Source: Bacteroidales bacterium (lineage in GTDB: Bacteria > Bacteroidota > Bacteroidia > Bacteroidales > F082). Taken from it: a stretch of 59,526 nucleotides of DNA. Position numbers and translations under genes: made by a program. Below, in pieces: positions 17,088-25,940 of the stretch. How positions within the stretch are numbered: the stretch's first letter is position 1; each line of letters begins with the position of its first letter. The notes under the pieces were generated by a model, which had not been told where the DNA came from, searched no databases, and saw only the letters and a program-made list of their open reading frames with translations. Where the stretch lies: the NCBI GenBank assembly GCA_017460915.1, contig JAFUAA010000054.1, positions 1-59,526 on the forward strand, given 5' to 3'.

Positions 17088-17726
17088 TCAATTCCCGACA
17101 ACGACGCGCGCGAAGCGAATCACCTTGCCGTTGAGTTTGTAGCCTTTCTGGATGACGTCTAAAACCTTACCTTTCTTGTCTTCATCAGGAGCGGGAATCA
17201 TTGTGAGGGCTTCGTGCTCGTCAGTGTTGAACTCGGCACCCATCGCTTCGATTTCCTCCAAGCCTTTCTTTTTCAGAGTGTCTTTCAACTTGTTGAAAAT
17301 CAACGTAACGCCTTGCATGTCGGCCTCGTTGCCGTTCTTTTCCATGTTTTGCAGGGCGCGCTCGAAGTCGTCGAAAACGGGCAGGATGTCCTTGATGACA
17401 TTTTCGGAGGCCGTGACGGTCAAGTCCAGTTTTTCCTTGGCAGTGCGTTTGCGGAAGTTGTCGAACTCCGCTTGCAGGCGCAGGTGCTTGTCGTTCAATT
17501 CGGCATACTTGGCCTTTTCTTCCTCCAAGGCCTTCTCTTGGGCGTGACGAATCTTGAATTTCTTTGACTTTTTGTCTGAAACGGTGTCACTTTGTTCCAG
17601 CTTGTTTTCGGGCGTTTCGTCTTGCTTAGGCTGGTCTGCGGCTTGTTCTAGGGTGGATTCCATGTCGGGATTGACGGTGTCTTTCAAGGCATCGTCCTGA
17701 TTGTTAACGTTTTGGTTTTCTTCCAT
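17088..17726 (-). CDS. grpE: Nucleotide exchange factor GrpE
   Basis: Promotes ADP release from DnaK. The start chosen is the ATG at 17726 (MEENQNVNNQDD), giving 212 residues; the frame stays open further upstream but that would add 90 non-homologous residues. An acidic disordered N-terminus is followed by a long coiled coil (about residues 70-120, with LRLQAEFDNFRKRTAKEK, a GrpE hallmark) and a C-terminal beta domain ending GKVIRFARVVVGN. It pairs with dnaJ downstream. Confidence 0.93.
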   Translation of the reverse strand: MEENQNVNNQDDALKDTVNPDMESTLEQAADQPKQDETPENKLEQSDTVSDKKSKKFKIRHAQEKALEEEKAKYAELNDKHLRLQAEFDNFRKRTAKEKLDLTVTASENVIKDILPVFDDFERALQNMEKNGNEADMQGVTLIFNKLKDTLKKKGLEEIEAMGAEFNTDEHEALTMIPAPDEDKKGKVLDVIQKGYKLNGKVIRFARVVVGN

Positions 17727-17860
17727 GATATGTGTTGCTTTTACTATTCTTCGTTTCGCCGCACGATTCATCAAATCCTTTGCCAAAAAGGGATTTTTGA
17801 CAAAATGGCAGGGAAGGGGAGTATTTTCAAAGTTTTGTTTCCGGATTTGAATATTTGTGC

Positions 17861-17868
17861 TAATTTTG
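17861..17868 (+). promoter_or_regulatory. -7 element (TAATTTTG) of the broken exported-gene pair
   Basis: TAATTTTG lies 24 bases before the ATG at 17893. It faces away from grpE. Confidence 0.5.
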
Positions 17869-17892
17869 CGCCAAGAACGAAAAAACTTCGAT

Positions 17893-18352
17893 ATGAAAAA
17901 GTTGTTGTTTCTCATGATGACATTCATCGTTTGCCAAGGGCTTAGAGCACAAAATCCAAACGAGTTGAAATATCTTAATCTTGTCTTGCCCGACAACTCA
18001 TTGGTCAGTTATGAAATTGGCCAATGGCGTTGACATCCGTTTTCAGGACTCCATTATGGTAGTGAACGACTTGAGTTTCTTTATGGAAGACTTGGTCAAG
18101 TATTATTTCTCGGAGGACGAAATCGACGCTACGGCTGATAATATGGCTGACGAGAGCAGCTATGTCGCTGGCGACAAGCTGTTTGTGAAGAGCCAAGGCG
18201 AGGGCTGTATTGTGGTTTCCGACCTCTTGGGTAGGGTGGTTTACAGCAAGCCGAGTTGCAGAGAATGTGTCATCGACTTGTCGATGCTCTCTTCCAACAC
18301 ATTATATCTTATTAGAGTCAACAGCCAAACCATCAAATTCATTAGAAGATGA
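17893..18352 (+). pseudogene. Short exported protein with T9SS-like tail, broken by a +1 frameshift
   Basis: The ATG at 17893 opens a signal peptide (MKKLLFLMMTFIVCQGLRAQ) and reads to a TGA at 18031. The sense then continues in the next frame from about 18011 (KLANGVDIRFQDSIMVV onward) to 18352. One extra A in the GAAA stretch near 18012-18016 would explain the break: removing it restores SYELANGVDIRF. The C-terminal part (GCIVVSDLLGRVVYS, then a hydrophobic strand) resembles a short sorting domain. Intact length would be about 152 residues. The stop overlaps the next ATG, so the two genes form an operon. A sequencing error is possible, but other accessory genes here are broken as well. Confidence 0.7.
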
Positions 18353-19217
18353 AAAAGAATGTTTTTCTTATGGTTTTTCTTTTGGTCAGCGTTATCGGCT
18401 TCGGTCAAAACCAGCGGACTTATTACATCAAGTACGCGACCCCGAATGATACCATTTGTCTCAATGTCGAATCTGTGAGTAGTATTCATATCGATGCCTT
18501 TGGACAGGAATTGATCATAATGAAGGTGTTGAAAGCACCATGTTGTCGGATTTGGACACGGTTTATGTTTATAGAGTTGCAGACACTTCCGATTGGGTCG
18601 ACCTCGGATTGCCCAACGGTTTGCTATGGGCCAAGTGCAATGTGGGTGCCAACGCCCCCGAAGACTATGGCGACTACTTTGACTGGGCCGAAATCAGCCC
18701 CAAAAGCGTGTACGACCAGAGCACCTACATTTATTGTTGCAACAATAATCACTATTCGCTGACAAAATACTGCTATCGTCCCAATTACGGATGCGATGGC
18801 TTCACTGACACTTTGACTATTTTGCAGCCTGACGATGATGCGGCTACAGTCAGCTTGGGCGTTGACGCTCGCACCCCTACGATAGAGGAATGGCAGGAAC
18901 TGAATAGCCAATGTACTTCAGAATGGACAACCCAAAACGGCGTGAAAGGAAGGGTTTTCACAGGACCCAACGGCAACAGCCTCTTCCTTCCTGCCACTGG
19001 CTTTCGCGATGGGAACGGACTTGTTTTCGTTGGCGATGAAGGCGACTATTGGTCGAGCTCACTTGATACATTCAACTTGAGCTTTTCATGGTACTTTCAA
19101 TTCAACTCGGCCTATGCCAACACAAGCCATTCCGCCTTCCGCGACTGGGGATGGCTTTGGCTTTTATCCAAGAACCCCCTTGCCATCATTTCTTGTTCCT
19201 CACGAGGAATGTGGTAA
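18349..19217 (+). pseudogene. Fib_succ-domain exported protein (copy A), frameshifted and with an abnormal C-terminus
   Basis: The first frame gives a signal peptide (MKKNVFLMVFLLVSVIGFGQ) and about 50 residues. Near 18505-18515 the sense jumps to another frame by loss of one base and continues as VDLGLPNGLLWAKCNVGAN and GDYFDWAE, the Fibrobacter succinogenes major paralogous domain (TIGR02145-like), up to WSSSLDTFNLSF. The usual ending seen in copy B (YYGLSIRPV) is missing; the last 35 residues are unrelated and run into the 3' end of the convergent hipA-like gene. So there is one certain frameshift and probably a second lesion. The gene is coupled to the previous broken gene by an ATGA overlap. 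Confidence 0.7.
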
Positions 19218-20365
19218 AGTGAGGCCCAAGTGCGCCAATGGGCAACGACTTCTTTCGTTTGTTCTATCATTTGGCTCGCAATGGTTTTTGAAATGCCCGC
19301 GTAAGGTGCCACTTCCATGGCAAGTGCAAGGTCAAGGGCGTTGTCGTGCTCGTTGATGTTCAGGCACAAGCCTTCGCCGTATTCTTGTGGGTTGAGGTCG
19401 TAAGCGGGAGAGAGCATCCAACCCTGCTGGGTGAGCAAAAAGCCGTGGTTACGCAGGTGGTCGTCGCAGTTGGAGACGGCAATGCTGAACACGATGCGCC
19501 GCCATAGTTCAGCGAGGTTGTCCTCAATGCGGCAGCAGTTGCGGCTAATCCACTCAAACAACTCCAAATAACTACATCCTACCGTGTTGCCGTCTGTATA
19601 GCCGAGCATGGTCATCGCGGAGGAGAAATGGATGCGTTTGCCTTCTGCGTTGCGGTCGAAACGCCGTGTGAGGAAAGTGGCATGGGCATTGTTCAATGCC
19701 TTTGCCTCAAATGGGGCAACATGGATGTGGCATTGCTTGGCCAAGTTCATGGTCACGGCCTCCCATGCACCAGTGTTTTTTTTGTCGTGGCGGCTGGGAA
19801 ACTTGGCAATCCAAAGGAGGCCTTCGCTGTCTTTCACGTTGGCTTTGGGCCGCGCACCACCGAGCGAAGAGCCTGGAGCCAAAATCATTTGCAACCATCG
19901 GCTGACATCGGCCTCGCCGTCTTGCTCCGACTGCCAAGCGGCATTCTCCAAGTCGCGTAACGAGGTAAACGGCGGTGTGCTGTATTCAGGGTCGCTGTCC
20001 AAGAAGTCGCCGTCAGGGTCAAGTTTCATGCGCAAAGCACCCATGCGGCTTTCGTCGAAAACGCCTAACAGATAGTCGCTTTCCTGCAGGTTGTGCCGAG
20101 GACGTTGCTCTGCTCGGGCGCGATAGCCTTCGCGACGGTCGAGGAGGACGCGACCCCAGCGGTCGGGAGACGAGTCTAAGAAAAGGCCGAAGTTGCTCTT
20201 GCTTTCGGTCAGGTATTGCCGCCCCGAAAAGAGCTGCAAATCAGGATCCAACAGATGGCAACGGCTGTCGCGAAGCCAGTCGTCGTCAAACTCGAAGGAA
20301 AACACCTCGCGACCGCGCACTTGCTGCGCCGAAAGCACTCCAACCCCGTTTGGCTGAATTTGCAA
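19112..20365 (-). CDS. HipA-family serine/threonine kinase toxin, apparently shortened at its N-terminus
   Basis: A HipA-like kinase of 417 residues. Visible kinase elements: SSLGGARPKANV (glycine-rich loop), IAKFPS with the ATP-binding Lys, LTRRFDR, the catalytic loop NCDDHLRNHGF, and YDLNP as the metal-binding Asp. HipA kinases phosphorylate translation factors such as glutamyl-tRNA synthetase; the target here is unknown. The only start is a TTG at 20363-20365 just downstream of an in-frame stop, and the first N-terminal strand usual in the family is absent. Translation begins inside a cluster of palindromes (20352-20475), so the 5' end may have been replaced. No HipB-like gene is adjacent. 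The 3' end overlaps the convergent Fib_succ gene. Confidence 0.75.
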   Translation of the reverse strand: MQIQPNGVGVLSAQQVRGREVFSFEFDDDWLRDSRCHLLDPDLQLFSGRQYLTESKSNFGLFLDSSPDRWGRVLLDRREGYRARAEQRPRHNLQESDYLLGVFDESRMGALRMKLDPDGDFLDSDPEYSTPPFTSLRDLENAAWQSEQDGEADVSRWLQMILAPGSSLGGARPKANVKDSEGLLWIAKFPSRHDKKNTGAWEAVTMNLAKQCHIHVAPFEAKALNNAHATFLTRRFDRNAEGKRIHFSSAMTMLGYTDGNTVGCSYLELFEWISRNCCRIEDNLAELWRRIVFSIAVSNCDDHLRNHGFLLTQQGWMLSPAYDLNPQEYGEGLCLNINEHDNALDLALAMEVAPYAGISKTIASQMIEQTKEVVAHWRTWASLYHIPREEQEMMARGFLDKSQSHPQSRKAEWLVLA

Positions 20366-20475
20366 TTCAGCCGATTAGAATACAAAGATTTGTAATCCGA
20401 TTACATGACAAACAAATTGTTTGGTTCGCATTGTAAATGCTAATATTTGATACGTTCGGATTGCAAATCCGAACG
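20352..20475. repeat. Row of four short palindromes with ATT-nnn-AAT cores
   Basis: Four palindromes in 124 bases: GGCTGAATT-TGC-AATTCAGCC (20352-20372), GATT-TGT-AATC (20387-20397), GCATT-GTA-AATGC (20428-20440) and CGTTCGGATT-GCA-AATCCGAACG (20453-20475). The first and last have perfect 9- and 10-bp arms. Centres are about 30, 42 and 30 bases apart. This looks like a REP/BIME-type cluster. It overlaps the start of the HipA-like gene. Confidence 0.7.
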
Positions 20476-20550
20476 AACTGAAGACAATGTTTATAATATT
20501 ACGCAAAAGTATGTTGTTTTGTTCATCATCCTGCATATTATTGGAGTGGC

Positions 20551-21849
20551 TTACATCCTCTCAATCTCCGCCCCAAGCGCGTTCAACCGCTTGTCGATAT
20601 ACTGATAGCCGCGTTCGATTTGGTCGCTGTTGTCGATGATGCTGGTGCCGTTGGCGGAGAGGGCTGCGATGAGCAGGGCGACACCGGCACGGATGTCGGG
20701 CGAGGCCATGCGGATGCCGCGCAGCTGGTGCGCGTGGTCGAGGCCGATGACGTTGGCGCGGTGCGGGTCGCAGAGGATGATTTGTGCGCCCATGTCGATG
20801 AGCTTATCGACGAAGAACAGGCGGCTCTCGAACATCTTCTGGTGGATGAGCACGGTGCCCTTGGCTTGGGTGGCCACCACCAAGACGATGCTGATGAGGT
20901 CGGGCGTGAAACCAGGCCAAGGGGCGTCGGCCACGGTGAGGATGCTGCCGTCCATGAAGGTCTGTACCTCATAATGCTCCTGCGCGGGGATGAAAATGTC
21001 ATCATTACGGTATTCCATTTGGATGCCGAGTCGACGGAACACGTCGGGGATGATGCCCAACTGGGCGATGCCTGCGTTCTTGATGGTGATTTCGCTGCCC
21101 GTCATGGCAGCCATGCCGATAAAGCTGCCCACTTCAATCATATCGGCGAGCAAAGTGTGTTCTGTGCCGTGCAATCGGCTCACGCCTTTGATGGTCAATA
21201 AGTTGGAACCCACGCCCGTGATGTTGGCACCCATGCTGTTGAGCATATTGCAAAGTTGTACGAGATAAGGCTCACAAGCGGCATTGAAGATGGTCGTGGT
21301 GCCTTCCGCCATCACGGCGGCCATGACGATGTTGGCCGTGCCGGTCACGGAGGCTTCGTCGAGGAGCATGTAGCAGCCTTTCAAGCCGCCTTGTTGCACT
21401 CCGACTTTATAGGTGTCGAAGTCGAAAATGGCACCGAGTTTCTGCAAACCGATGACGTGCGTGTCGAGCCTGCGCCGACCGATTTTGTCGCCACCAGGCT
21501 TGGGCATATGGGCTTGGCCGAAACGGGCCAGCATCGGGCCGGTCATCATCACGCTGCCGCGCAATTTTGAGGCGGTTTGTTGATAGGCCTCGCTTTCAAA
21601 ATAACCGAAATCAATGGTTTTGGCTTGAAGCACGATGTCGTGGCGGGTGATGCGTTCGACGCTCACGCCCATGCCTTCCAAAAGGGCAATCAGGTTGTTG
21701 ATGTCGAGGATGTCGGGCAGGTTGTGGATGGTGACTCTCTCGTCGGTCAGCAGGCAGGCACAGAGAATCTGCATGGCTTCGTTCTTCGCGCCTTGCGGTG
21801 TGATTTCGCCTTGCAGCGTGCAGCCGCCTTTTATCTTCAGTGATGCCAT
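20551..21849 (-). CDS. murA: UDP-N-acetylglucosamine 1-carboxyvinyltransferase
   Basis: Transfers enolpyruvate from PEP to UDP-GlcNAc, the first committed step of peptidoglycan synthesis, in the cytoplasm. The 432-residue protein has the substrate Lys22-Asn23 (GAKNEAMQ) and the loop PGGDKIGRRRLDTH. In E. coli this loop carries the catalytic Cys115; here the residue is Asp121 (GAC, bases 21487-21489). A Cys-to-Asp change at this site is known in Mycobacterium and Chlamydia, where it gives fosfomycin insensitivity. It follows DUF4290 on the same strand, separated by a half repeat. Confidence 0.96.
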   Translation of the reverse strand: MASLKIKGGCTLQGEITPQGAKNEAMQILCACLLTDERVTIHNLPDILDINNLIALLEGMGVSVERITRHDIVLQAKTIDFGYFESEAYQQTASKLRGSVMMTGPMLARFGQAHMPKPGGDKIGRRRLDTHVIGLQKLGAIFDFDTYKVGVQQGGLKGCYMLLDEASVTGTANIVMAAVMAEGTTTIFNAACEPYLVQLCNMLNSMGANITGVGSNLLTIKGVSRLHGTEHTLLADMIEVGSFIGMAAMTGSEITIKNAGIAQLGIIPDVFRRLGIQMEYRNDDIFIPAQEHYEVQTFMDGSILTVADAPWPGFTPDLISIVLVVATQAKGTVLIHQKMFESRLFFVDKLIDMGAQIILCDPHRANVIGLDHAHQLRGIRMASPDIRAGVALLIAALSANGTSIIDNSDQIERGYQYIDKRLNALGAEIERM

Positions 21850-21881
21850 GGCCAGTTTGCAGTTGTCAGTTGTTCAGTTTA

Positions 21882-21921
21882 CGCTTGCGTCATTGCGAGG
21901 AGGAACAACGAAGCATTCTAG
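21882..21921. repeat. CGTCATTGCGAGG-family repeat, left half only (copy 3)
   Basis: Matches the left arm of the copies near dnaJ with a few changes (AACAACGAAGCATTCTAGA). The matching right arm is absent, so this is a decayed or solo copy in the murA-DUF4290 gap. Confidence 0.65.
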
Positions 21922-21962
21922 AAATCATTTCGTTATTCCTTTTTGGTTAAGTGTTTGTTGGC

Positions 21963-22664
21963 TTATAGTTTGCCTAATTGTTGCATCCGTTTCTTGTAGG
22001 CTGGATTGTTCGGGTTGTTCATGTTGGCCTTCAGGTTCGGCACTTTCTTTTTCTTCTTTTTGGGTTGGCCTTGCTGCTGCTTGGGTTGGGGCTGGGCTTT
22101 GCCGAGGATCTCGCTGGTGCTGTTGAGCTTTTCTTCCGAAATCATCAAACGTCCGCCCGAAATGGTTCTCAAGTCGTCGAGGATGACTTGGTCGTTGACG
22201 ACGTTCTTGTTCCATTCCAAGTAGTTGCGTTTCATTTGGTTGGCGATGGAGTGGGCAAGGGCTTCGCGCATTTCTTCGTCCTCTTCCAAAGAAGCGGCTT
22301 CAATCATCTTGACGATGTATTGGCCATAGTGGCCGTATTTGATGTGATTGTTCTGATAGCCAATATGTTGTGGCTTGCTTCGACGAACTGCTGGGGCAGG
22401 TGGGGCAAAGGGGCTGTCCAAGTCGAGCGCATAGCCCGAAATCATGTAGAGGTGGTCCCAAAGCTTGTGTTCCCAGTCGCTTGATTCTTTCACCTGCGGG
22501 TTCATCTGGACCATCACGCTGATGATGTAGCGTGCGGCTTCGGTGCGCTGCTGACGGTCCTCAATCTCAGGCAGTTTCTTGATCATTTCCTGAATGCAGC
22601 GGCCATATTCCGAGATGACGATTTGCTCTTTTTCCGTGTTGTATGTCAGTCCGATTCTTTCCAT
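21963..22664 (-). CDS. DUF4290 family protein
   Basis: A 233-residue protein starting MERIGLTYNTEKEQIV, using the ATG at 22664. A TTG 24 bases earlier would overlap the promoter element, so it was not chosen. The family is confined to Bacteroidota and commonly sits next to murA. The first 170 residues are helical. The C-terminal 60 are Gln-, Pro- and Lys-rich (QPKKKKKKVPNLKAN), likely disordered and possibly nucleic-acid binding. Function is unknown. It likely shares a transcript with murA. Confidence 0.85.
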   Translation of the reverse strand: MERIGLTYNTEKEQIVISEYGRCIQEMIKKLPEIEDRQQRTEAARYIISVMVQMNPQVKESSDWEHKLWDHLYMISGYALDLDSPFAPPAPAVRRSKPQHIGYQNNHIKYGHYGQYIVKMIEAASLEEDEEMREALAHSIANQMKRNYLEWNKNVVNDQVILDDLRTISGGRLMISEEKLNSTSEILGKAQPQPKQQQGQPKKKKKKVPNLKANMNNPNNPAYKKRMQQLGKL

Positions 22665-22685
22665 TTTTCGTTTCAAATTTGGCTG

Positions 22686-22693
22686 CAAAGGTA
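22686..22693 (-). promoter_or_regulatory. -7 element (TACCTTTG) of the DUF4290-murA operon
   Basis: TACCTTTG on the minus strand, 21 bases upstream of the DUF4290 ATG. It begins directly after the helicase stop codon and fixes the DUF4290 start choice. Confidence 0.6.
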
Positions 22694-22697
22694 CAAA

Positions 22698-25022
22698 TTA
22701 TTCTTTCATTATCGCCAATTTCGCGAATTTCAACATGAGCATCTTGACCCCTGCCGTGTCGAAACTGACGGAGGCTTTCTTGTTGGCCCCTGCGCCTTCG
22801 ATGCTCAGGATGGTGCCTGCGCCGAATTTGCCGTGCATCACGCGCATGCCTTCCTGAAGCAAGTCGGGATTGGAGGGCTCAAGGTTTTGTGGCATAGTAG
22901 GTTGGCTGAAACTCGGCTTTGTGAACGAAGGCGTTTCTTCTAACTTGCGGAAACCGTGTCGTTCAGGCTCGGTGATGGGCTTGCCGAATCGTCCGCTTCC
23001 AAAAGTGGTGCGTCCGCCCATGGCCGAAGTGCCTCTGAACGAGGCCTTTTGCGTCTGTTCGATGAGGTTGGCGTCGATTTCGTCCACGAAACGCGAACGC
23101 TCGCTTAGGGTGAGGTTGCCGTAACGGTAGCGTTGTTCTGCGTAACTCAAGGTGAGCTTGGTCATGGCGCGGGTGACGGCCACATAGAACAAGCGGCGTT
23201 CTTCTTCCAACTCTTCGCGTGTGCTGAGGCTCAAGATGCCGGGGAAGAGGTTTTCTTCCATGCCGACAACATAAACGTAAGGAAATTCCAATCCCTTGGC
23301 CGAGTGGATGGTCATCAGGCTGACGAAGTCGTCGTTGCCGTCGTCTTTTTTCATCTCGGCATCCGTGAGCAGGGCCACGTCTTCCATGAATTGCACCAAG
23401 TCCACGCGGGCGGTCTCGCCGGTGGTTTCGTCCACCTGGCGGTCGCTGAACTCCATGATGGCGTTGAGCAGTTCCTCCACGTTCTCGACTCTCGAAACGC
23501 CCTCGGGCGATTCGTCTTCCTTCAGCACCTTGATGAGGCCGATGGTGTTGGTGATGTGCTTGGCCAGTTCGAAAGCGCTCATCTTGGCTTGCAGGCTCTG
23601 GAAGCTCTTGATCATCACCATGAAGTCGCGGAACTTGTTGACGGTGCCCATGTTGAAGTCCTGCGGAAACACGTTGCTCTCCATGCACTTCCAGATGCTC
23701 GTGCGTTGCTCGTTGGCCGTGACCATCATCCGCTCGATGCTGGTCTTGCCGATGCCGCGTGCCGGATAGTTGATGATGCGCAGCAGCGCCTGCTCGTCCT
23801 CGGGATTGATGACGACGCGGAAATAGGCCAACAGGTCCTTGATCTCCTTGCGGTCGTAGAACGAGAGGCCGCCATATATTTTATAAGGTATGTTCTGCTT
23901 GCGCAGCGCTTCTTCCATCGAGCGGCTTTGGGCGTTGGTGCGGTAGAGGATGGCGAAGTCCTTGTTGGCGAGGTGGCGACCCATTTTGTAGCCGAAAATG
24001 CTGTTGGCCACGAGGGTGCCTTCCTCGGTGTCGCTGTTGGCGTGGATGAGGCCGATGAGTTCGCCTTGTTCCTTGTCGCTCCAAACTTTTTTCTTGATTT
24101 GGTCCTTGTTGTGGGCAATGACGCTGTTCGACGCGTTGACGATGTTTTGGGTGGAACGGTAGTTTTGCTCCAACCTGATCAGCTTATAATCAGGGTAGTC
24201 GTTCTTGAAGTTGAGGATGTTTTGGATGTTGGCGCCACGGAAGGCGTAGATGCTTTGGGCATCGTCGCCCACCACGCAAAGGTTCTCAAAGAGGGCCGCG
24301 ATGCGCTTCACGATGAGGTACTGGGCGTAGTTGGTGTCCTGGTACTCGTCGACGAGGATGAACTTGAAGTGGTTCTGGTATTTGTAGAGCACATCGGGGT
24401 TGTCGCGCAGGAGGACGTTCGTGAAATACAGGATATCGTCGAAATCCATGGCGTTGGCGCGATGCAGGCGGTCGTTGTAGAGTTTGAAGAGTTGCGCAAT
24501 GAGCGGCTTGTTGGCCTTGCGGTCGGCCTCTTGCACTTCGGGGTTGTTGGCGTAATCCTCGGGCGAGAAGAGGCTCGACTTGGCCGACGAGATGCGCGAC
24601 AGCACCTGCTTGGCGGGATAGACCTTGGTGTCTAAGCTCAAGTCCTTCAGAATCTGCGTGATGAGGGTCTTTGAGTCGTCGGTGTCGTAGATGGAGAAGT
24701 TGGGCGTGAAGCCTATTTTCTCCGCCTCGATGCGCAGAATCCTCGCAAAGATGGAGTGGAAGGTGCCCATCCACACGTTGCGCGCGTCGCTGGCGTTGAC
24801 GAGTTGCATGATGCGTTCCTTCATCTCGCGGGCGGCCTTGTTGGTGAAGGTCAGGGCCATGATGCTGAACGGGTCCACGCCCTCCTGGATCATGTAGGCG
24901 ACGCGGTAGGTGAGGGCACGCGTCTTGCCCGAACCGGCGCCCGCAATGACCATCACGGGGCCTTCTATGGTGGTAACGGCCTCACGCTGAGGCTCGTTGA
25001 GGTCTTTCAACAGGTCAATCAT
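22698..25022 (-). CDS. UvrD/PcrA-type superfamily 1 DNA helicase
   Basis: ATP-driven 3'-5' DNA unwinding in repair and removal of stalled complexes. The ATG at 25022 (MIDLLKDLNEPQREAV) gives 774 residues; 31 upstream in-frame codons are discarded because the promoter element lies among them. SF1 motifs: Walker A GAGSGKT (28-34), LVDEYQDTN, VGDDAQSIYAFRGA, LEQNYRST, TIHSAKGLEFPYVYVVG and VAVTRAMTK. The C-terminal 120 residues (disordered, then GMRVMHGKFGAGTILSIEG) form the small Tudor-like domain typical of PcrA. PcrA and UvrD cannot be separated by eye. Confidence 0.93.
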   Translation of the reverse strand: MIDLLKDLNEPQREAVTTIEGPVMVIAGAGSGKTRALTYRVAYMIQEGVDPFSIMALTFTNKAAREMKERIMQLVNASDARNVWMGTFHSIFARILRIEAEKIGFTPNFSIYDTDDSKTLITQILKDLSLDTKVYPAKQVLSRISSAKSSLFSPEDYANNPEVQEADRKANKPLIAQLFKLYNDRLHRANAMDFDDILYFTNVLLRDNPDVLYKYQNHFKFILVDEYQDTNYAQYLIVKRIAALFENLCVVGDDAQSIYAFRGANIQNILNFKNDYPDYKLIRLEQNYRSTQNIVNASNSVIAHNKDQIKKKVWSDKEQGELIGLIHANSDTEEGTLVANSIFGYKMGRHLANKDFAILYRTNAQSRSMEEALRKQNIPYKIYGGLSFYDRKEIKDLLAYFRVVINPEDEQALLRIINYPARGIGKTSIERMMVTANEQRTSIWKCMESNVFPQDFNMGTVNKFRDFMVMIKSFQSLQAKMSAFELAKHITNTIGLIKVLKEDESPEGVSRVENVEELLNAIMEFSDRQVDETTGETARVDLVQFMEDVALLTDAEMKKDDGNDDFVSLMTIHSAKGLEFPYVYVVGMEENLFPGILSLSTREELEEERRLFYVAVTRAMTKLTLSYAEQRYRYGNLTLSERSRFVDEIDANLIEQTQKASFRGTSAMGGRTTFGSGRFGKPITEPERHGFRKLEETPSFTKPSFSQPTMPQNLEPSNPDLLQEGMRVMHGKFGAGTILSIEGAGANKKASVSFDTAGVKMLMLKFAKLAIMKE

Positions 25023-25041
25023 TGTAACGTTTTTGAATGGG

Positions 25042-25049
25042 CAAAGATA
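25042..25049 (-). promoter_or_regulatory. -7 element (TATCTTTG) for the helicase gene
   Basis: TATCTTTG on the minus strand, 19 bases upstream of the ATG at 25022. Confidence 0.6.
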
Positions 25050-25195
25050 AGGAAAAATACGATTGCGGCATCTGCTTTCGCAAAAACAAATCCATACGGT
25101 CGGTGCCAAGCGCATCGTAAGTCAAGCAAAAACCATAAAAGAGCCCGTGTTGGCGGAAGGAAATGAAAAGAGAACAACTGTCCTTTGGGAGCGCT

Positions 25196-25519
25196 TCAAA
25201 TCTCAGGACCACCCAAGACCATTTCAAGGATTTTGTGCTTTTGCGACTCTTTCACCTTGATTTGTAGGGTGACCTCGGCTTCGTTTCCAAAGTCGGTGTC
25301 GCTGATGGTGGTGGAATTCACATAGTGCTCAGGATAGGTCAACACGTCGATGATTGACATACCCATGACTGATGCAAATTTCTCGAGACGATCCAAATCG
25401 ATTTTTGTCTTCGTCAGCTCAAAACGAGCATAAGCGGACTGGCTGATGTGCATCTTCTCTGCGGTCTCCTCTTGACTCAAATTCCTTTGTTCCCTGATTT
25501 CTCTAAGTTTAATATCCAT
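25196..25519 (-). CDS. XRE-family helix-turn-helix regulator
   Basis: A 107-residue DNA-binding protein. Residues 1-60 are a Cro/C1-type HTH (LREIREQRNLSQEETAEKMH, then ISQSAYARFE as recognition helix). The remaining 45 residues contain a beta-like segment (AEVTLQIKVKESQKHKILEM) that might dimerise or bind a ligand. It stands alone, transcribed away from a long intergenic region. It could be an orphan antitoxin-type regulator or control the divergent small membrane genes; neither is shown. Confidence 0.8.
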   Translation of the reverse strand: MDIKLREIREQRNLSQEETAEKMHISQSAYARFELTKTKIDLDRLEKFASVMGMSIIDVLTYPEHYVNSTTISDTDFGNEAEVTLQIKVKESQKHKILEMVLGGPEI

Positions 25520-25940
25520 CTTTCAAAAAAAGAAAAATACTATGTTGCAATATAAATTTGATGTTAGTGTATGAATTGGGTAATTCTCGTTACAAAAACC
25601 GAACCAATAAAACAAAAACAAGAGGCTTCTTTTTCCATGTAAGTACTAAATGGCCTCTTTTTCCACTTATATGACGCCCGACGAAAAATTACTCCAATTT
25701 TCGTAGCAAAAATAATGTATCTGTTTCTTATGAAAAAGTTCTATTTTTAATAATATTATTCTATTTTTGTATATTTTTTAGTCGGATTATTCATTTTATT
25801 GCTATATTTGCTGCGAAAATGATGAGAAAATGGATTTGATTTTGCTTTTTTGAATACCTGTTTTTCCCATTTTATAGGTTGTTTTAGTTTGAATGTTGGT
25901 TGTTATAGAATTTAGAGTAAGAAAATTGAAAATCGCATAA
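25520..25940. other. AT-rich intergenic region with possible terminator and promoter
   Basis: No convincing gene. A hairpin at 25621-25660 (AAGAGG / CCTCTT outside, CCAT / ATGG inside) is followed by five T on the plus strand and may be an attenuator or terminator with no gene in front of it. A TATATTTG element at 25803-25810 points to the right, about 130 bases before the first small membrane ORF. The region is visibly richer in A and T than its surroundings. Confidence 0.5.
25803..25810 (+). promoter_or_regulatory. -7 element (TATATTTG) before the small membrane ORFs
   Basis: TATATTTG on the plus strand. The resulting leader would be about 125 nt before the ATG at 25941. Confidence 0.45.

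Noticed and set aside
15831-17162. Plus-strand frame across dnaJ and repeat copy 2 giving RHCEEERRSNP-like residues
   Set aside because: That peptide is the known false translation of the CGTCATTGCGAGG repeat; the rest is antisense to dnaJ.
19112-20365. hipA-like gene as a complete HipBA module
   Set aside because: No HipB-like HTH gene lies on either side; the nearest XRE gene is 5 kb away and on its own transcript.
23133-24635. Open frame of 500 codons on the plus strand
   Set aside because: It is antisense to the PcrA/UvrD helicase, whose motifs are complete; the plus-strand product has no motif.
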